Numbered from the stretch's first letter, positions 8,024 through 16,117 are shown. The stretch is 29,143 bases of DNA from Salibaculum sp031581025 (GCF_031581025.1 NZ_JAVLCA010000034.1), one strand, 5' to 3'. Made by a program: numbers and translations. Notes: generated by a model not told the origin, from the sequence alone.

Positions 8024-8986
8024 ATGACCTTCCGCGCGGAGCACCTTCTGGGGATCGAGCATCTCTCGCCCGCCGATATCACCAGTCTCCTGAACCTCGC
8101 CGATCAATATGCCGAGCACAACCGCGAGGGCCGCGCCCATCGCGACGTTCTGGAAGGGCTGACCCAGATCAACATGTTCTTCGAGAACTCCACCCGCACC
8201 CAGGCGAGCTTCGAGATCGCCGGGACGCGACTGGGCGCGGACGTGATGAACATGGCCATGCAGGCCAGTTCGGTGAAAAAGGGCGAGACGCTGATCGACA
8301 CCGCGCTCACCCTCAATGCGATGCGGCCCGATCTGCTCGTGGTGCGGCACCCGCAGTCCGGCGCGGTTGACCTTCTGTCGCAAAAGGTCGAATGCGCGGT
8401 GCTCAACGCCGGGGACGGGCGCCACGAGCACCCAACCCAGGCGCTGCTGGATGCGCTGACCATCCGCCGCCACCATGGCCGTCTGCACCGGCTGTCCATC
8501 GCCATCTGCGGCGATATCGCGCACAGCCGCGTGGCGCGATCCAACATCCTGTTGCTGGGCAAGATGGAAAATCGTCTGCGGCTTGTCGGGCCGCCCACGC
8601 TGATGCCCGCGCAGATCGAGGACTTCGGCGTCGAGGTCTACCATGACATGGCCGAGGGGCTGCGCGACGTGGACGTGGTGATGATGCTGCGCCTTCAGCG
8701 CGAACGCATGGACGGCGGTTTCATCCCCTCGGAACGCGAGTATTTCCACCGCTACGGGCTGGACGCCGAGAAGCTGGCCTATGCAAGGGAGGACGCCATC
8801 GTCATGCACCCCGGCCCGATGAACCGCGGGGTCGAGATCGACGGAACCATCGCCGACGACATCAACCGCAGCGTGATCCAGGAACAGGTCGAGATGGGCG
8901 TCGCCGTGCGCATGGCTGCCATGGATCTTCTGGCGCGTAATCTGCGCGCCCGCCGCGGGGCCGAGGCCGCCGGGGTGATGGTGTGA
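8024..8986 (+). CDS. pyrB: Aspartate carbamoyltransferase catalytic subunit
   Basis: The 320-residue cytosolic enzyme condenses carbamoyl phosphate with aspartate in the first committed step of pyrimidine synthesis. The carbamoyl-phosphate loop FFENSTRT lies at residues 52-59, and the HEHPTQALLDAL, HSRVARSN and MHPGPMNRGVEI motifs are all present. The ATG at 8024 is chosen because AAGGGGAG (8011-8018) precedes it and homology starts immediately; the longer frame upstream covers the promoter region. No pyrI regulatory subunit is adjacent. The next gene starts at a GTG overlapping the pyrB stop (GTGA). The catalytically impaired PyrC-like protein encoded downstream suggests a PyrB-pseudo-dihydroorotase complex like that known in Pseudomonas. 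Confidence 0.96.
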   Translation: MTFRAEHLLGIEHLSPADITSLLNLADQYAEHNREGRAHRDVLEGLTQINMFFENSTRTQASFEIAGTRLGADVMNMAMQASSVKKGETLIDTALTLNAMRPDLLVVRHPQSGAVDLLSQKVECAVLNAGDGRHEHPTQALLDALTIRRHHGRLHRLSIAICGDIAHSRVARSNILLLGKMENRLRLVGPPTLMPAQIEDFGVEVYHDMAEGLRDVDVVMMLRLQRERMDGGFIPSEREYFHRYGLDAEKLAYAREDAIVMHPGPMNRGVEIDGTIADDINRSVIQEQVEMGVAVRMAAMDLLARNLRARRGAEAAGVMV

Positions 8987-9414
8987 CGGCCAGTGCCGGC
9001 GGCCTGGCCCTGCAGGAAGGGGAAGAGGTGATCTTCGACCATGTGCCTTCGCTGCGGTCCTTCCAGGGGACGGCGCTTGTGGCGCTGGGGCTGACGTTGC
9101 TTCCGGTGGTGGCCTTCGCGGCGGCTTTTCCCGACAGTTTCTGGCCTGCCTTGCCTGTCTTCCTGACCTGCTTGATCCTGCTACAGGAACGGGTCCGCCT
9201 GGGACGTCACCGCGCCTGGATCACCCGGCGGCGCATCATTCTGCAAGGGGGCGAAGAGGTTGCGATGTCGGATGTGGAACAGGCCAGGCCGCGCCTCCAC
9301 GGGGTGCGGGTGACCTGCCCGCGCGGGCCGGTGCGGCGACTGGACCTCTCCTATGCGCCCGACAGGTCGGCCCTGGCGCAGGCGATCAACAGCGCGGCAA
9401 AGGAGGCAGCATGA
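8983..9414 (+). CDS. Small membrane protein with bacterial PH-like region
   Basis: The 143-residue product has a short N-terminal segment (LQEGEEVIFDHVPS), two hydrophobic segments (about residues 28-46 and 51-67), then a domain with the ITRRRIILQGGEEVAMSDVEQARP pattern seen in small bacterial PH-like (bPH) membrane proteins. The start is a GTG at 8983-8985 overlapping the pyrB stop by 4 bp, implying translational coupling. It overlaps the next gene by ATGA. No function is established. The location between pyrB and pyrC suggests co-expression with pyrimidine synthesis but not necessarily a role in it. The PH assignment rests on pattern, not on a profile search. Confidence 0.75.
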   Translation: MTASAGGLALQEGEEVIFDHVPSLRSFQGTALVALGLTLLPVVAFAAAFPDSFWPALPVFLTCLILLQERVRLGRHRAWITRRRIILQGGEEVAMSDVEQARPRLHGVRVTCPRGPVRRLDLSYAPDRSALAQAINSAAKEAA

Positions 9415-9980
9415 GCGATCAACTGGCGATACCGGCGGCCTCGGTCCGCAGCGTTTGGGTCTTCTCCGTCGACCTGCCCGAGTCTGACCTGGACGCCTTC
9501 CGCGGCAAGGCTCCGGAAGGCGCCAACGGGTGCCTGTCGCCGCTGATGGAGGCCGTCGGAGCCGGGCGGCTGGCCCCGTCGCACGTGGAACTGTTCATGG
9601 CCGAGACCCTCGCGGGTTATGGAATGGCCGATTACCTGATCGAGGCGAATGGCATGGACGCGGTCAGTGTGGACCCCGACCGCGCGCGGCTCGACGCGCT
9701 GACGGGGCCGGTTCTGCTGGTCTTTTCGGGCGCGCTGGCCGATGGCATCGACCGGCTGGAGCCCAAGGCGCCGCTGACGCTGGTAGGCCGCTACACCGAG
9801 ACGGTGACGTTCACGCTGCGCGCGCCGCTGCGGTCCGACGCCGCCGAAACCCCTGCCGCGTCGGTCGAAGACCCCCTGGACAAGCGCCCCTCGGACGCGG
9901 CCATGTCCGGGCGGATCGCGACGATCGCCTTGCTGGTTCTGTTCCTCGTGGTGGGTCTGATGCTCTGGGTGGCGGCATGA
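9411..9980 (+). CDS. Tail-anchored protein of unknown function
   Basis: I do not recognise this 189-residue protein. It has a mostly soluble N-terminal domain (residues 1-140, beginning ASVRSVWVFSVDLPESDLDAF) with an LTGPVLLVFSGAL stretch, a Pro/Ala/Asp-rich linker (about 143-165), and a single C-terminal hydrophobic segment (IATIALLVLFLVVGLMLWVAA) with almost nothing after it. That layout predicts a tail-anchored inner-membrane protein with the bulk in the cytoplasm. A strong AAAGGAGG site (9399-9410 region) precedes the ATG, which overlaps the upstream stop by 4 bp. It overlaps the downstream gene the same way. It is sandwiched between two PH-like membrane proteins, so the three may form one complex. 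Confidence 0.75.
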   Translation: MSDQLAIPAASVRSVWVFSVDLPESDLDAFRGKAPEGANGCLSPLMEAVGAGRLAPSHVELFMAETLAGYGMADYLIEANGMDAVSVDPDRARLDALTGPVLLVFSGALADGIDRLEPKAPLTLVGRYTETVTFTLRAPLRSDAAETPAASVEDPLDKRPSDAAMSGRIATIALLVLFLVVGLMLWVAA

Positions 9981-10411
9981 GCGATTATGAACTGACACCC
10001 ACGGTCGATCTGGCGCCGGACGAAAAGGTGCGGGCCAGTTTCACGGCAGACCGCATGACCTACTGGCGGGACATGGCCTGGATGGCCGTGGTCGCCATGC
10101 TGGGCGGGATGGCCGTGCTCTGGGCCTTCGGCAACCCGCATGTCTGGACCGGTGCCATCGGTGGTCTTGCGGCCATCGCCCTGCGCGGATGGTATGTCCT
10201 GAGCGACGAGATGGGCGTGCGCTGGGATCTGACCGACCGCCGCCTGCTGGGCCCGGCGGGCCGCGACATCGCGTTGCGCGAGATCGACAAAGTGCGGCGG
10301 CTGGGATCGGCGGTTCAGATCGTCACCCGCGGCGGCGACAAGCACCTGATCAAGTACCAGGCCGACGCGCCCGCGGTCATGGCACAGTTGGACCGGGCGA
10401 AAGGGGGCTGA
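9977..10411 (+). CDS. Second small membrane protein with PH-like region
   Basis: The 144-residue protein has two hydrophobic segments (about residues 35-52 and 56-73), then WDLTDRRLLGPAGRDIALREIDKVRRLGSAVQI, a pattern typical of small bacterial PH-like membrane proteins: a T-D-R-R strand followed by an I-x-x-V/I strand. Its topology parallels the protein encoded at 8983-9414, and the two may be distant paralogues. The ATG at 9977 overlaps the preceding stop (ATGA); the long frame upstream is a shadow of the tail-anchored gene. The pyrC-like gene begins one base after its stop. Function unknown. Confidence 0.75.
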   Translation: MSDYELTPTVDLAPDEKVRASFTADRMTYWRDMAWMAVVAMLGGMAVLWAFGNPHVWTGAIGGLAAIALRGWYVLSDEMGVRWDLTDRRLLGPAGRDIALREIDKVRRLGSAVQIVTRGGDKHLIKYQADAPAVMAQLDRAKGG

Positions 10412-10412
10412 G

Positions 10413-11684
10413 ATGAAAACGCTGATCGAGAACGCCCGGCTGATCGACCCCGAGGCGGGCACCGAGACCCCGGGCGCGGTGCTTGTCGAGGCCGGGTGCA
10501 TCCGCGATGTCATCACCGGCGACACCGCCGGGATCGAGGCGGTCCGGGTGGACGCGGGCGGCGCTTGCCTCGCCCCCGGGATCGTGGACATCGGCGTGAA
10601 GGTCTCCGAGCCGGGCGAGCGCCACAAGGAGAGCTTTGCCAGCGCGGGCCGGGCAGCCGTCGCCGGGGGGGTGACCACCATCGTGACGCGCCCCGATACG
10701 CAGCCTGCCATCGACACGCCCGAGACGCTGGAATTCGTCGAGCGCCGGGCCAGTGCCGACACGCCGGTCACGGTGCTGCCCATGGCCGCCCTGACCAAGG
10801 GTCGCGAGGGCCGCGAGATGACCGAGATCGGCTTTCTGATGGACGCAGGCGCCGTGGCCTTTTCGGATGCCGACCGGGTGGTGACGGACACGCGGGTCTT
10901 CGCCCGGGCGCTGACCTACGCAAGGTCGCTCGATGCGCTGGTGATCGGCCACGTTCAGGAGCCGGGCCTCTCGGCGGGGGCGGCGGTGACCAGCGGCAAG
11001 TTCGCCTCGCTGCGCGGCCTGCCCGGCGTGTCGCCCATGGCCGAGCGGATGGGGCTGGACCGCGACATCGCCCTGCTGGAGATGACCGGCGCGACTTATC
11101 ATGCCGACCAGATCACAACGGCGCGCGCCCTGCCGGCGCTGGAGCGGGCCAAGCGCAACGGGCTGAACATCACCGCCGGGGTCGGGGTGCATCACCTGAC
11201 ACTCAACGAGTTGGACGTGGCCGACTACCGCAGCTTCTTCAAGCTCAAGCCGCCGCTGCGCGCCGAGGATGACCGCCAGGCGGTGGTCGAGGCCCTGGGC
11301 GCGGGGCTGATCGACATCATCTCGTCCATGCACACCCCGCAGGACGAGGAATCCAAGCGCCTGCCCTTCGAGGAGGCCGCCAGCGGCGCGGTCGGCCTGG
11401 AAACCCTGCTTCCGGCGGCGCTGCGGCTGGTCCATGCGGGGGCGCTCAGCCTACCGCAGCTGTTCCGGGCGCTGTCGCTGAACCCCTCGGCGCGGCTGGG
11501 GCTGAACAGTGGCCACCTGGTCGGGGGGGCACCCGCCGACCTGGTGCTGTTCGATCCGGATGCCAGCACCCGGCTGGACCGGGCCACGCTGCAGTCGAAA
11601 TCCCGCAACACGCCCTTTGACGGGGCCATCCTGCAAGGCAAGGTGCTGGGCACCTGGTCGGGGGGGCAGCGTGTTTACGGCTGA
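10413..11684 (+). CDS. pyrC: Dihydroorotase-like protein, probably non-catalytic (PyrC' type)
   Basis: The 423-residue protein is a class I dihydroorotase homologue of the amidohydrolase fold, with the PGIVDI strand, GGVTT motif, VHHLTLNE motif and C-terminal GAPADLVLFD. The metal centre is largely gone: the D-x-H-x-H motif reads DIGVKV, putting Gly61 and Lys63 at the two His positions. The metal His after the H-x-C pattern is Gln233, and the catalytic Asp of the usual TDHAPH motif is Met306 (SMHTPQ). His180 is kept. Non-catalytic PyrC' proteins that support aspartate carbamoyltransferase assembly are known in Pseudomonas, so a structural role with PyrB is likely. A functional dihydroorotase should then be encoded elsewhere. 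The ATG follows the preceding stop by one base. Confidence 0.9.
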   Translation: MKTLIENARLIDPEAGTETPGAVLVEAGCIRDVITGDTAGIEAVRVDAGGACLAPGIVDIGVKVSEPGERHKESFASAGRAAVAGGVTTIVTRPDTQPAIDTPETLEFVERRASADTPVTVLPMAALTKGREGREMTEIGFLMDAGAVAFSDADRVVTDTRVFARALTYARSLDALVIGHVQEPGLSAGAAVTSGKFASLRGLPGVSPMAERMGLDRDIALLEMTGATYHADQITTARALPALERAKRNGLNITAGVGVHHLTLNELDVADYRSFFKLKPPLRAEDDRQAVVEALGAGLIDIISSMHTPQDEESKRLPFEEAASGAVGLETLLPAALRLVHAGALSLPQLFRALSLNPSARLGLNSGHLVGGAPADLVLFDPDASTRLDRATLQSKSRNTPFDGAILQGKVLGTWSGGQRVYG

Positions 11685-11692
11685 GGCGGGGC

Positions 11693-11734
11693 GCGCCCCG
11701 TGGACGGGGCGCCTGCGCTGCGTTCAGGCAGCGC
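11693..11734. promoter_or_regulatory. Two consecutive hairpins between pyrC and plsY
   Basis: GCGCCCCG (11693-11700) pairs with CGGGGCGC (11705-11712) around a TGGA loop, and GCGCTGC (11715-11721) pairs with GCAGCGC (11728-11734) around a six-base loop. Both stems are perfect. Neither is followed by a T-run, so this is not a textbook intrinsic terminator, but the tandem hairpins may reduce read-through or protect the upstream mRNA. Confidence 0.4.
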
Positions 11735-11756
11735 CCGCCGACCCCAGGGAGGGACC

Positions 11757-12365
11757 ATGCCAGAGATCGTGAGTTCCCCTTCCGTGCTCGGCCTCTGGGC
11801 GGCGATTGGCTATCTCGTGGGCTCGGTCTCGGCGGGGCTGCTCATGGCGCGCCTTTTCGGGTTGGGTGACCTGCGCCGGATCGGCTCGGGCAATATCGGT
11901 GCCACGAATGTCCTGCGCACCGGCAACAAGGTGGCGGCGGCCCTGACCCTCGCCCTGGACGCGGGCAAGGGGGCCATCGCGGTGCTGCTGGCCCGTGCCT
12001 TCGTCGCGGGGGACGCGGTGCAACTGGCCGGGCTGGCCGCCTTCCTGGGCCATTGCTTCCCGGTCTGGCTGCGCTTTCGCGGCGGCAAGGGGGTGGCCAC
12101 TTTCCTCGGCACGCTGCTGGCGCTGGCCTGGCCGCTGGGTCTCGCGGCCTGCGCCACATGGGCGGCCACGGCGGCGCTGTCCCGCATCTCGTCGCTTTCG
12201 GCGCTGGTGGCGGCCGTGCTGGGCCCGCTCTGGGCGGCTGCGCTGGGGCGGCCGGATCTGGGGATGCTGTGCCTTGTCCTTGCGCTGGTGATCTTCTGGC
12301 GGCACGCGGACAATATCCGGCGCATTCTGAACGGCACCGAGAAGCGGATCGGGCAGAAATCGTGA
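11757..12365 (+). CDS. plsY: Acyl-phosphate glycerol-3-phosphate acyltransferase PlsY
   Basis: The 202-residue integral membrane enzyme transfers an acyl chain from acyl phosphate to glycerol-3-phosphate, the first step of phospholipid synthesis. Conserved segments are GSGNIGATNVLRTGNK (about residues 42-57), the FRGGKGVATFLG loop (about 105-116) and RHADNIRRILNGTE at the C-terminus. Several hydrophobic helices fill the rest. The ATG at 11757 has a GGGAGGGA ribosome site just upstream. The gene converges with gshA, leaving 27 bp that contain an inverted repeat. Confidence 0.95.
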   Translation: MPEIVSSPSVLGLWAAIGYLVGSVSAGLLMARLFGLGDLRRIGSGNIGATNVLRTGNKVAAALTLALDAGKGAIAVLLARAFVAGDAVQLAGLAAFLGHCFPVWLRFRGGKGVATFLGTLLALAWPLGLAACATWAATAALSRISSLSALVAAVLGPLWAAALGRPDLGMLCLVLALVIFWRHADNIRRILNGTEKRIGQKS

Positions 12366-12366
12366 C

Positions 12367-12390
12367 ACGCGGCTCGTACCCGAGCGGCGT
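12367..12390. terminator. Probable bidirectional terminator hairpin between plsY and gshA
   Basis: ACGCGGCTCG (12367-12376) and CGAGCGGCGT (12381-12390) form a 10-bp stem with one mismatch around a TACC loop, placed exactly between two convergent stop codons. There is no T-run on either side, so termination would be of the U-tract-poor kind. Confidence 0.45.
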
Positions 12391-12392
12391 GC

Positions 12393-13763
12393 TCAGTAGC
12401 TGAACTCCTTGTAGATACGGGTCAGGTCGCCGCCCCATGCCCCGTGATAGGCCTCGAGCAGTTCATCCGCCGGGGTCCGTCCCGTCTCGATCGTGTCTTC
12501 CAGCGCGTGCAGGAAGTGACGCTCGTCCACCACCATCCCGCCCAGCCCGGGCCGGGCGCGGGCCTTCAACCCGCCGCGGGCGATGTCGACGACATCCTTG
12601 GCCAGGTCCTGCATGGTGCGCCCGCCAACCTTGGCCTGTAGCCCGTGGACCGCGGCCTCGACCCGCCAGGCCTCGCGCGTCTCGGCATCCCAGTCCTTGA
12701 CGAGGTCCCAGGCGGCATCCAGGGCGCCCTGGTCGTACATCAGCCCGACCCAGAAGGCGGGCAGGGCGCAGAGCCGCCGCCAGGGGCCGCCATCGGCGCC
12801 ACGCATCTCGATGAATTTCTTGATCCGGGCCTCGGGAAAGATGGTGGTCAGGTGATCGGCCCAATCCGACAGGGTCGGGGTTTCGCCGGGCAGGGCGGGC
12901 AGCTTGCCATTCAGGAAATCGCGGAAGGACTGGCCCAGGGCATCGATATACTTGCCGTCGCGGTAGACGAAATACATCGGCACATCGAGCGCGTAGTCGA
13001 CCCAGCGCTCGAACCCCATGCCCTGTTCGAAAACGAAGGGGAGCATCCCGGTCCGGTCCGCGTCGAGGTCGCGCCAGATGCGGCTGCGCCAGCTTTTGTG
13101 GCCGTTTACCTTGCCCTCGAAGAAGGGCGAATTGGCGAACAGTGCCGTGGCCACAGGTTGCAGGGCCAGGGCAACCCGCAGTTTCCGGACCATGTCCGCC
13201 TCGGACCCGAAGTCGAGGTTCACCTGCACCGTGCAGGTCCGATACATCATCTGGGTGCCGTGGGTGCCGACCCGGCCCATGTAATCGGTCATCAGACGGT
13301 AGCGCCCCTTGGGCATCATCGGCATCTCGTCATGTGTCCAGATCGGGGCGGCACCCAGGCCGATGAAGCCCGCGCTGATCTCGTCGGCGATGTCCTTGAC
13401 CTCGCGCAGGTGGGTGTTCACCTCGTCGCAGGTCTGGTGGATAGTCTCCAGCGGCGCGCCCGACAGTTCCAGCTGCCCGCCCGGTTCGAGCGAGACATTG
13501 GCGCCGTCCTTTTCCAGCCCGACGATGTTCTCGCCCTCGAAGACCGGCGCCCAGTCATAGCGAAAGCGCAGCCCTTCCAGCATCGCCTTGATCGAGCGTT
13601 CGCCGTCATAGGGCAGGGGCCGCAGGGTCTCGGTGCAATAGCCGAACTTCTCGTGCTCGGTGCCGATGCGCCAGTCTGCCTTGGGCTTGCAGCCCGCTTC
13701 GAGATAGGCGGCAAGCTCGTCTTGGCTCTCGATGGGGCCGCCGCCGGTCTGGGGAATGGACAT
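12393..13763 (-). CDS. gshA: Glutamate--cysteine ligase (alphaproteobacterial/plant type)
   Basis: The 456-residue enzyme makes gamma-glutamylcysteine from glutamate, cysteine and ATP, the first step of glutathione synthesis. It is of the plant-like group found in alphaproteobacteria, recognisable from RIGTEHEKFGY near residue 32, LEPGGQLELSGAPLETIHQTC (about 91-111), YMGRVGTHGTQMMYRTCTVQVNLDF and IEMRGADGGPWRRLCALPAFW. The length is normal for this group. The ATG at 13761-13763 is preceded by AAGAGGGG. A TTGACT -35-like element lies about 63-68 bases upstream. gshB is not in the window. Confidence 0.95.
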   Translation of the reverse strand: MSIPQTGGGPIESQDELAAYLEAGCKPKADWRIGTEHEKFGYCTETLRPLPYDGERSIKAMLEGLRFRYDWAPVFEGENIVGLEKDGANVSLEPGGQLELSGAPLETIHQTCDEVNTHLREVKDIADEISAGFIGLGAAPIWTHDEMPMMPKGRYRLMTDYMGRVGTHGTQMMYRTCTVQVNLDFGSEADMVRKLRVALALQPVATALFANSPFFEGKVNGHKSWRSRIWRDLDADRTGMLPFVFEQGMGFERWVDYALDVPMYFVYRDGKYIDALGQSFRDFLNGKLPALPGETPTLSDWADHLTTIFPEARIKKFIEMRGADGGPWRRLCALPAFWVGLMYDQGALDAAWDLVKDWDAETREAWRVEAAVHGLQAKVGGRTMQDLAKDVVDIARGGLKARARPGLGGMVVDERHFLHALEDTIETGRTPADELLEAYHGAWGGDLTRIYKEFSY

Positions 13764-13802
13764 GGGCGCGCGCCCCTCTTGTTTCTGTGATGTTCAGCGG
13801 GC

Positions 13803-13831
13803 TTGGTGCATCGCGCAGCGGGGCAAGTCAA
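13803..13831 (-). promoter_or_regulatory. Candidate gshA promoter
   Basis: On the minus strand TTGACT (13826-13831) is a five-of-six -35 hexamer. The -10 region at the standard 17-bp spacing (13803-13808, CACCAA) is poor. The element lies in the 97-bp gap between the 168-residue membrane protein gene and gshA, where a gshA promoter is expected. Confidence 0.35.
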
Positions 13832-13843
13832 TGCACGGGGTCT

Positions 13844-13857
13844 GCGCGTTTTCGCGC
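13844..13857. repeat. Small GCGCG/CGCGC hairpin after the 168-residue membrane protein gene
   Basis: GCGCG (13844-13848) and CGCGC (13853-13857) pair around a four-base TTTT (AAAA on the minus strand) loop, a few bases after the stop at 13861 in the minus-strand direction. It could act as a weak transcription-end signal before the gshA promoter. Confidence 0.3.
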
Positions 13858-13860
13858 GGG

Positions 13861-14367
13861 TCAGCGCAACCGACGCGCATGGGATGCCTCGCGGGTCCAG
13901 AGCGTGCGCGCCTGCGGGCTGGGGTGGTCCAGCGCGTGCAGCAGGTGATCGAGCCCGACCCCGGGCAGGGCGGCGAAGACATCGAATAGTCCGTCGGCGC
14001 CGCGCGCATCTGCCGGAATCGCAAGGCGGCTGCCGTCCTCGCCCACCAGCACCCAGTCGGGGCCGCCGGGGTGCAGTTCCAGCCTGGCAAGGGAGCCCAT
14101 GTCCATGATCCCGCCCGCCTCGGGGCCCATGTAGGCGACGCGCCCTTCGCGCACCGTGACGATCCCCGGCCCGTCGCCCGCGCGGCGAAAGCGCCCGCGC
14201 TGGATGCCGGTGAGCACCAGCGCCAATCCCGCCATGACAACCGCCCATCCCAGCCATTGCAGGATGCCGAAGGCGGCCAGCCCCCAGTAGAGCCCCAGCG
14301 TCGCCACGCCCAGCCCGATCAGCGCCTCGCGCCAGCGCAGCAGCAGGGCCTTGATCTCGGGGCGCAT
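13861..14367 (-). CDS. Small membrane protein of unknown function
   Basis: I cannot assign this 168-residue protein to a family. It has two adjacent hydrophobic segments (about residues 15-33 and 34-54), then a soluble domain with beta-rich character (IVTVREGRVAYMGPEAGG, LARLELHPGG, WVLVGEDGSRLAIPADARGA) and a C-terminal helical part containing LDHLLHALDHP. The beta-rich stretch after two membrane helices resembles small bacterial PH-like proteins in layout, but the match is loose. Its ATG overlaps the rsmE stop by one base (TGATG), so it is coupled to rsmE. gshA lies downstream behind a likely separate promoter. Confidence 0.72.
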   Translation of the reverse strand: MRPEIKALLLRWREALIGLGVATLGLYWGLAAFGILQWLGWAVVMAGLALVLTGIQRGRFRRAGDGPGIVTVREGRVAYMGPEAGGIMDMGSLARLELHPGGPDWVLVGEDGSRLAIPADARGADGLFDVFAALPGVGLDHLLHALDHPSPQARTLWTREASHARRLR

Positions 14368-15083
14368 CACCAATCCCCCAGCGCGCTTTGCCAGAGGGTC
14401 AGCGCGGCCACCGCCGCCGTATCGGCCCGCAGGATGCGGGGGCCGAGCGAGACGCCGGTGGCGCAGTCCATCGCTTGCAGGCGGTCGCGTTCGCGCGGCG
14501 AAAAGCCGCCCTCGGGGCCGATCAGGATGGCCGCCGGCGCGCGCAGGGCGTCGGGCAGCGCCACCGCCGCGCCCAGTCGCGTCTCGTCGCAGAACATCAG
14601 CGCGCGGGCGCTGTCCCAATCCTCGAGCAGGCGGCCCAGTTTCACGGGCGCGGCGACCTCCGGTACGAAGGTGCCGCCGCATTGCTCGGCCGCCTCGACC
14701 GCGTGAGCCTGCAGGCGGTCCACCCGGACCCGCTCGGAGTTGGTGAAATCACTCAGAACCGGGCAGATGCGCCGCGCGCCCATCTCGGTGGCCTTCTCGA
14801 CGATGAAATCCGTGCGGGCCTTCTTGATCGGCGCAAAAAGCAGCCAGAGGTCTGGCGGCTCTTGGAGGGGGCGCGTCTGCCTCACGCATGTAAGCCTGCC
14901 GCGCCGCTTGGCGGCTTCGGTGACGTCCGCGTCCCATTCGCCGTCACGCCCGTTGAACAGCGACAGGACGGCCCCCGCCCCCAGCCGCATCACGCCAAAG
15001 AGGTAATGCGCCTGGTCGCGTTCGAGGGGAATGGTTTGCCCCGCCCCCAGCGGGTGATCTACATAAAGCCTGACTTTCGACAT
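14367..15083 (-). CDS. rsmE: 16S rRNA (uracil-1498-N3)-methyltransferase
   Basis: The 238-residue SPOUT-class enzyme methylates U1498 of 16S rRNA using S-adenosylmethionine. The N-terminal PUA-like part contains DQAHYLFGVMRLGAG. The C-terminal knot carries LIGPEGGFSPRERD and LGPRILRADTAA, which form the cofactor pocket; KKARTDFIVEKATEMGA is the characteristic middle motif. The ATG at 15081-15083 fits the family start (MSKVRLYVD). It diverges from ubiA with only 11 bp between the start codons, so each promoter must lie inside the other gene or overlap it. Confidence 0.95.
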   Translation of the reverse strand: MSKVRLYVDHPLGAGQTIPLERDQAHYLFGVMRLGAGAVLSLFNGRDGEWDADVTEAAKRRGRLTCVRQTRPLQEPPDLWLLFAPIKKARTDFIVEKATEMGARRICPVLSDFTNSERVRVDRLQAHAVEAAEQCGGTFVPEVAAPVKLGRLLEDWDSARALMFCDETRLGAAVALPDALRAPAAILIGPEGGFSPRERDRLQAMDCATGVSLGPRILRADTAAVAALTLWQSALGDW

Positions 15084-15094
15084 GCGGGGACAGT

Positions 15095-16060
15095 ATGACC
15101 GGGACGCCCGAGACGCCAGAGCATGATGGAACCGTCGCCGATGCCTATCAGGGCAACTGGGTGGACCGACGCGCGCCCATGCAAACGCGGCCCTACCTGC
15201 GGTTGAGCCGCGCCGACCGGCCCATCGGGACATGGCTGCTGCTGCTGCCGTGCTGGTGGGGGCTGGCGCTGGCGATGCTGCAGACCGGGCGCGCTGGCTG
15301 GGGCGACCTCTGGATCGCGCTGGGCTGCGCCTTGGGCGCCTTCCTGATGCGCGGGGCGGGCTGCACCTGGAACGATATCACCGACCGCGACATCGACGGC
15401 AGCGTGGACCGCACCCGCTCGCGGCCGATCCCGTCGGGGCAGGTCGGGGTGCGCGCCGCGCTGGGCTGGATGGCGTTGCAGAGTTTTGTGGCGCTGCTGA
15501 TCCTGCTGACCTTCAACCTCAATGCGATCCTGCTGGGCATTCTGGCGCTGGGGCCGGTCTGCGTCTATCCCTTCGCCAAGCGGTTCACCTGGTGGCCGCA
15601 GATCTTTCTGGGGCTGGCCTTCAACTGGGGCGCGTTGCTGGCCTATACCGCCCATGCGGGCAGCCTCGGCTGGCCGGCCGTGGCGCTCTACCTCGCGGGG
15701 ATCGGCTGGACGCTGTTCTATGACACCGTCTATGCCCACCAGGACGCCGAGGATGATGCGCTGATCGGGGTCAAGTCCACCGCGCGGCTGTTCGGAGAGA
15801 CCACGCCGCGCTGGCTGCGCCGGTTCCTGGTGGCCACTGTCAGCCTGATGGCGCTGGCGGTGATCCTCGCCGGCATCGACCGATCGGTCCTGGCGCTGGT
15901 GGTGGCGCTGGGCGGGCCCTGGGCCATGGGCTGGCACCTGATGTGGCAACTGCGTGGCTTCGATCCCGCGGATTCCCCCCGGCTGTTGCGGCTGTTCCGC
16001 TCCAACCGGGATGCGGGCCTGATCGCCCTGCCGTTTTTCGCCGTCGCCCTGATGCTGTGA
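15095..16060 (+). CDS. ubiA: 4-hydroxybenzoate polyprenyltransferase
   Basis: The 321-residue integral membrane prenyltransferase attaches the polyprenyl tail to 4-hydroxybenzoate in ubiquinone synthesis. The two Asp-rich magnesium-diphosphate motifs are intact: NDITDRDIDGSVDRTRSRP (from residue 93) and DTVYAHQDAEDD further on. About eight to nine hydrophobic helices are visible, starting with the RPIGTWLLLLPCWWGL segment. I kept the ATG at 15095 because the N-terminal VADAYQGNWVDR segment looks family-like. An internal ATG at 15179 is an alternative but has no ribosome site. The upstream ribosome site is weak (GGGGAC). Confidence 0.94.
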   Translation: MTGTPETPEHDGTVADAYQGNWVDRRAPMQTRPYLRLSRADRPIGTWLLLLPCWWGLALAMLQTGRAGWGDLWIALGCALGAFLMRGAGCTWNDITDRDIDGSVDRTRSRPIPSGQVGVRAALGWMALQSFVALLILLTFNLNAILLGILALGPVCVYPFAKRFTWWPQIFLGLAFNWGALLAYTAHAGSLGWPAVALYLAGIGWTLFYDTVYAHQDAEDDALIGVKSTARLFGETTPRWLRRFLVATVSLMALAVILAGIDRSVLALVVALGGPWAMGWHLMWQLRGFDPADSPRLLRLFRSNRDAGLIALPFFAVALML

Positions 16061-16089
16061 TTGAACCTCGCCGGGTGAGGGCCTATGCA
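16061..16089 (+). promoter_or_regulatory. Candidate promoter for the OmpA-family gene
   Basis: TTGAAC (16061-16066) and TATGCA (16084-16089) are separated by exactly 17 bp in the 57-bp gap after ubiA. The predicted start near 16096 lies upstream of the ATG at 16118 but downstream of the ATG at 16085, supporting the shorter protein. Confidence 0.48.
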
Positions 16090-16117
16090 ATGGCGATCCT
16101 GCCCTGGTCGAGGCCTC

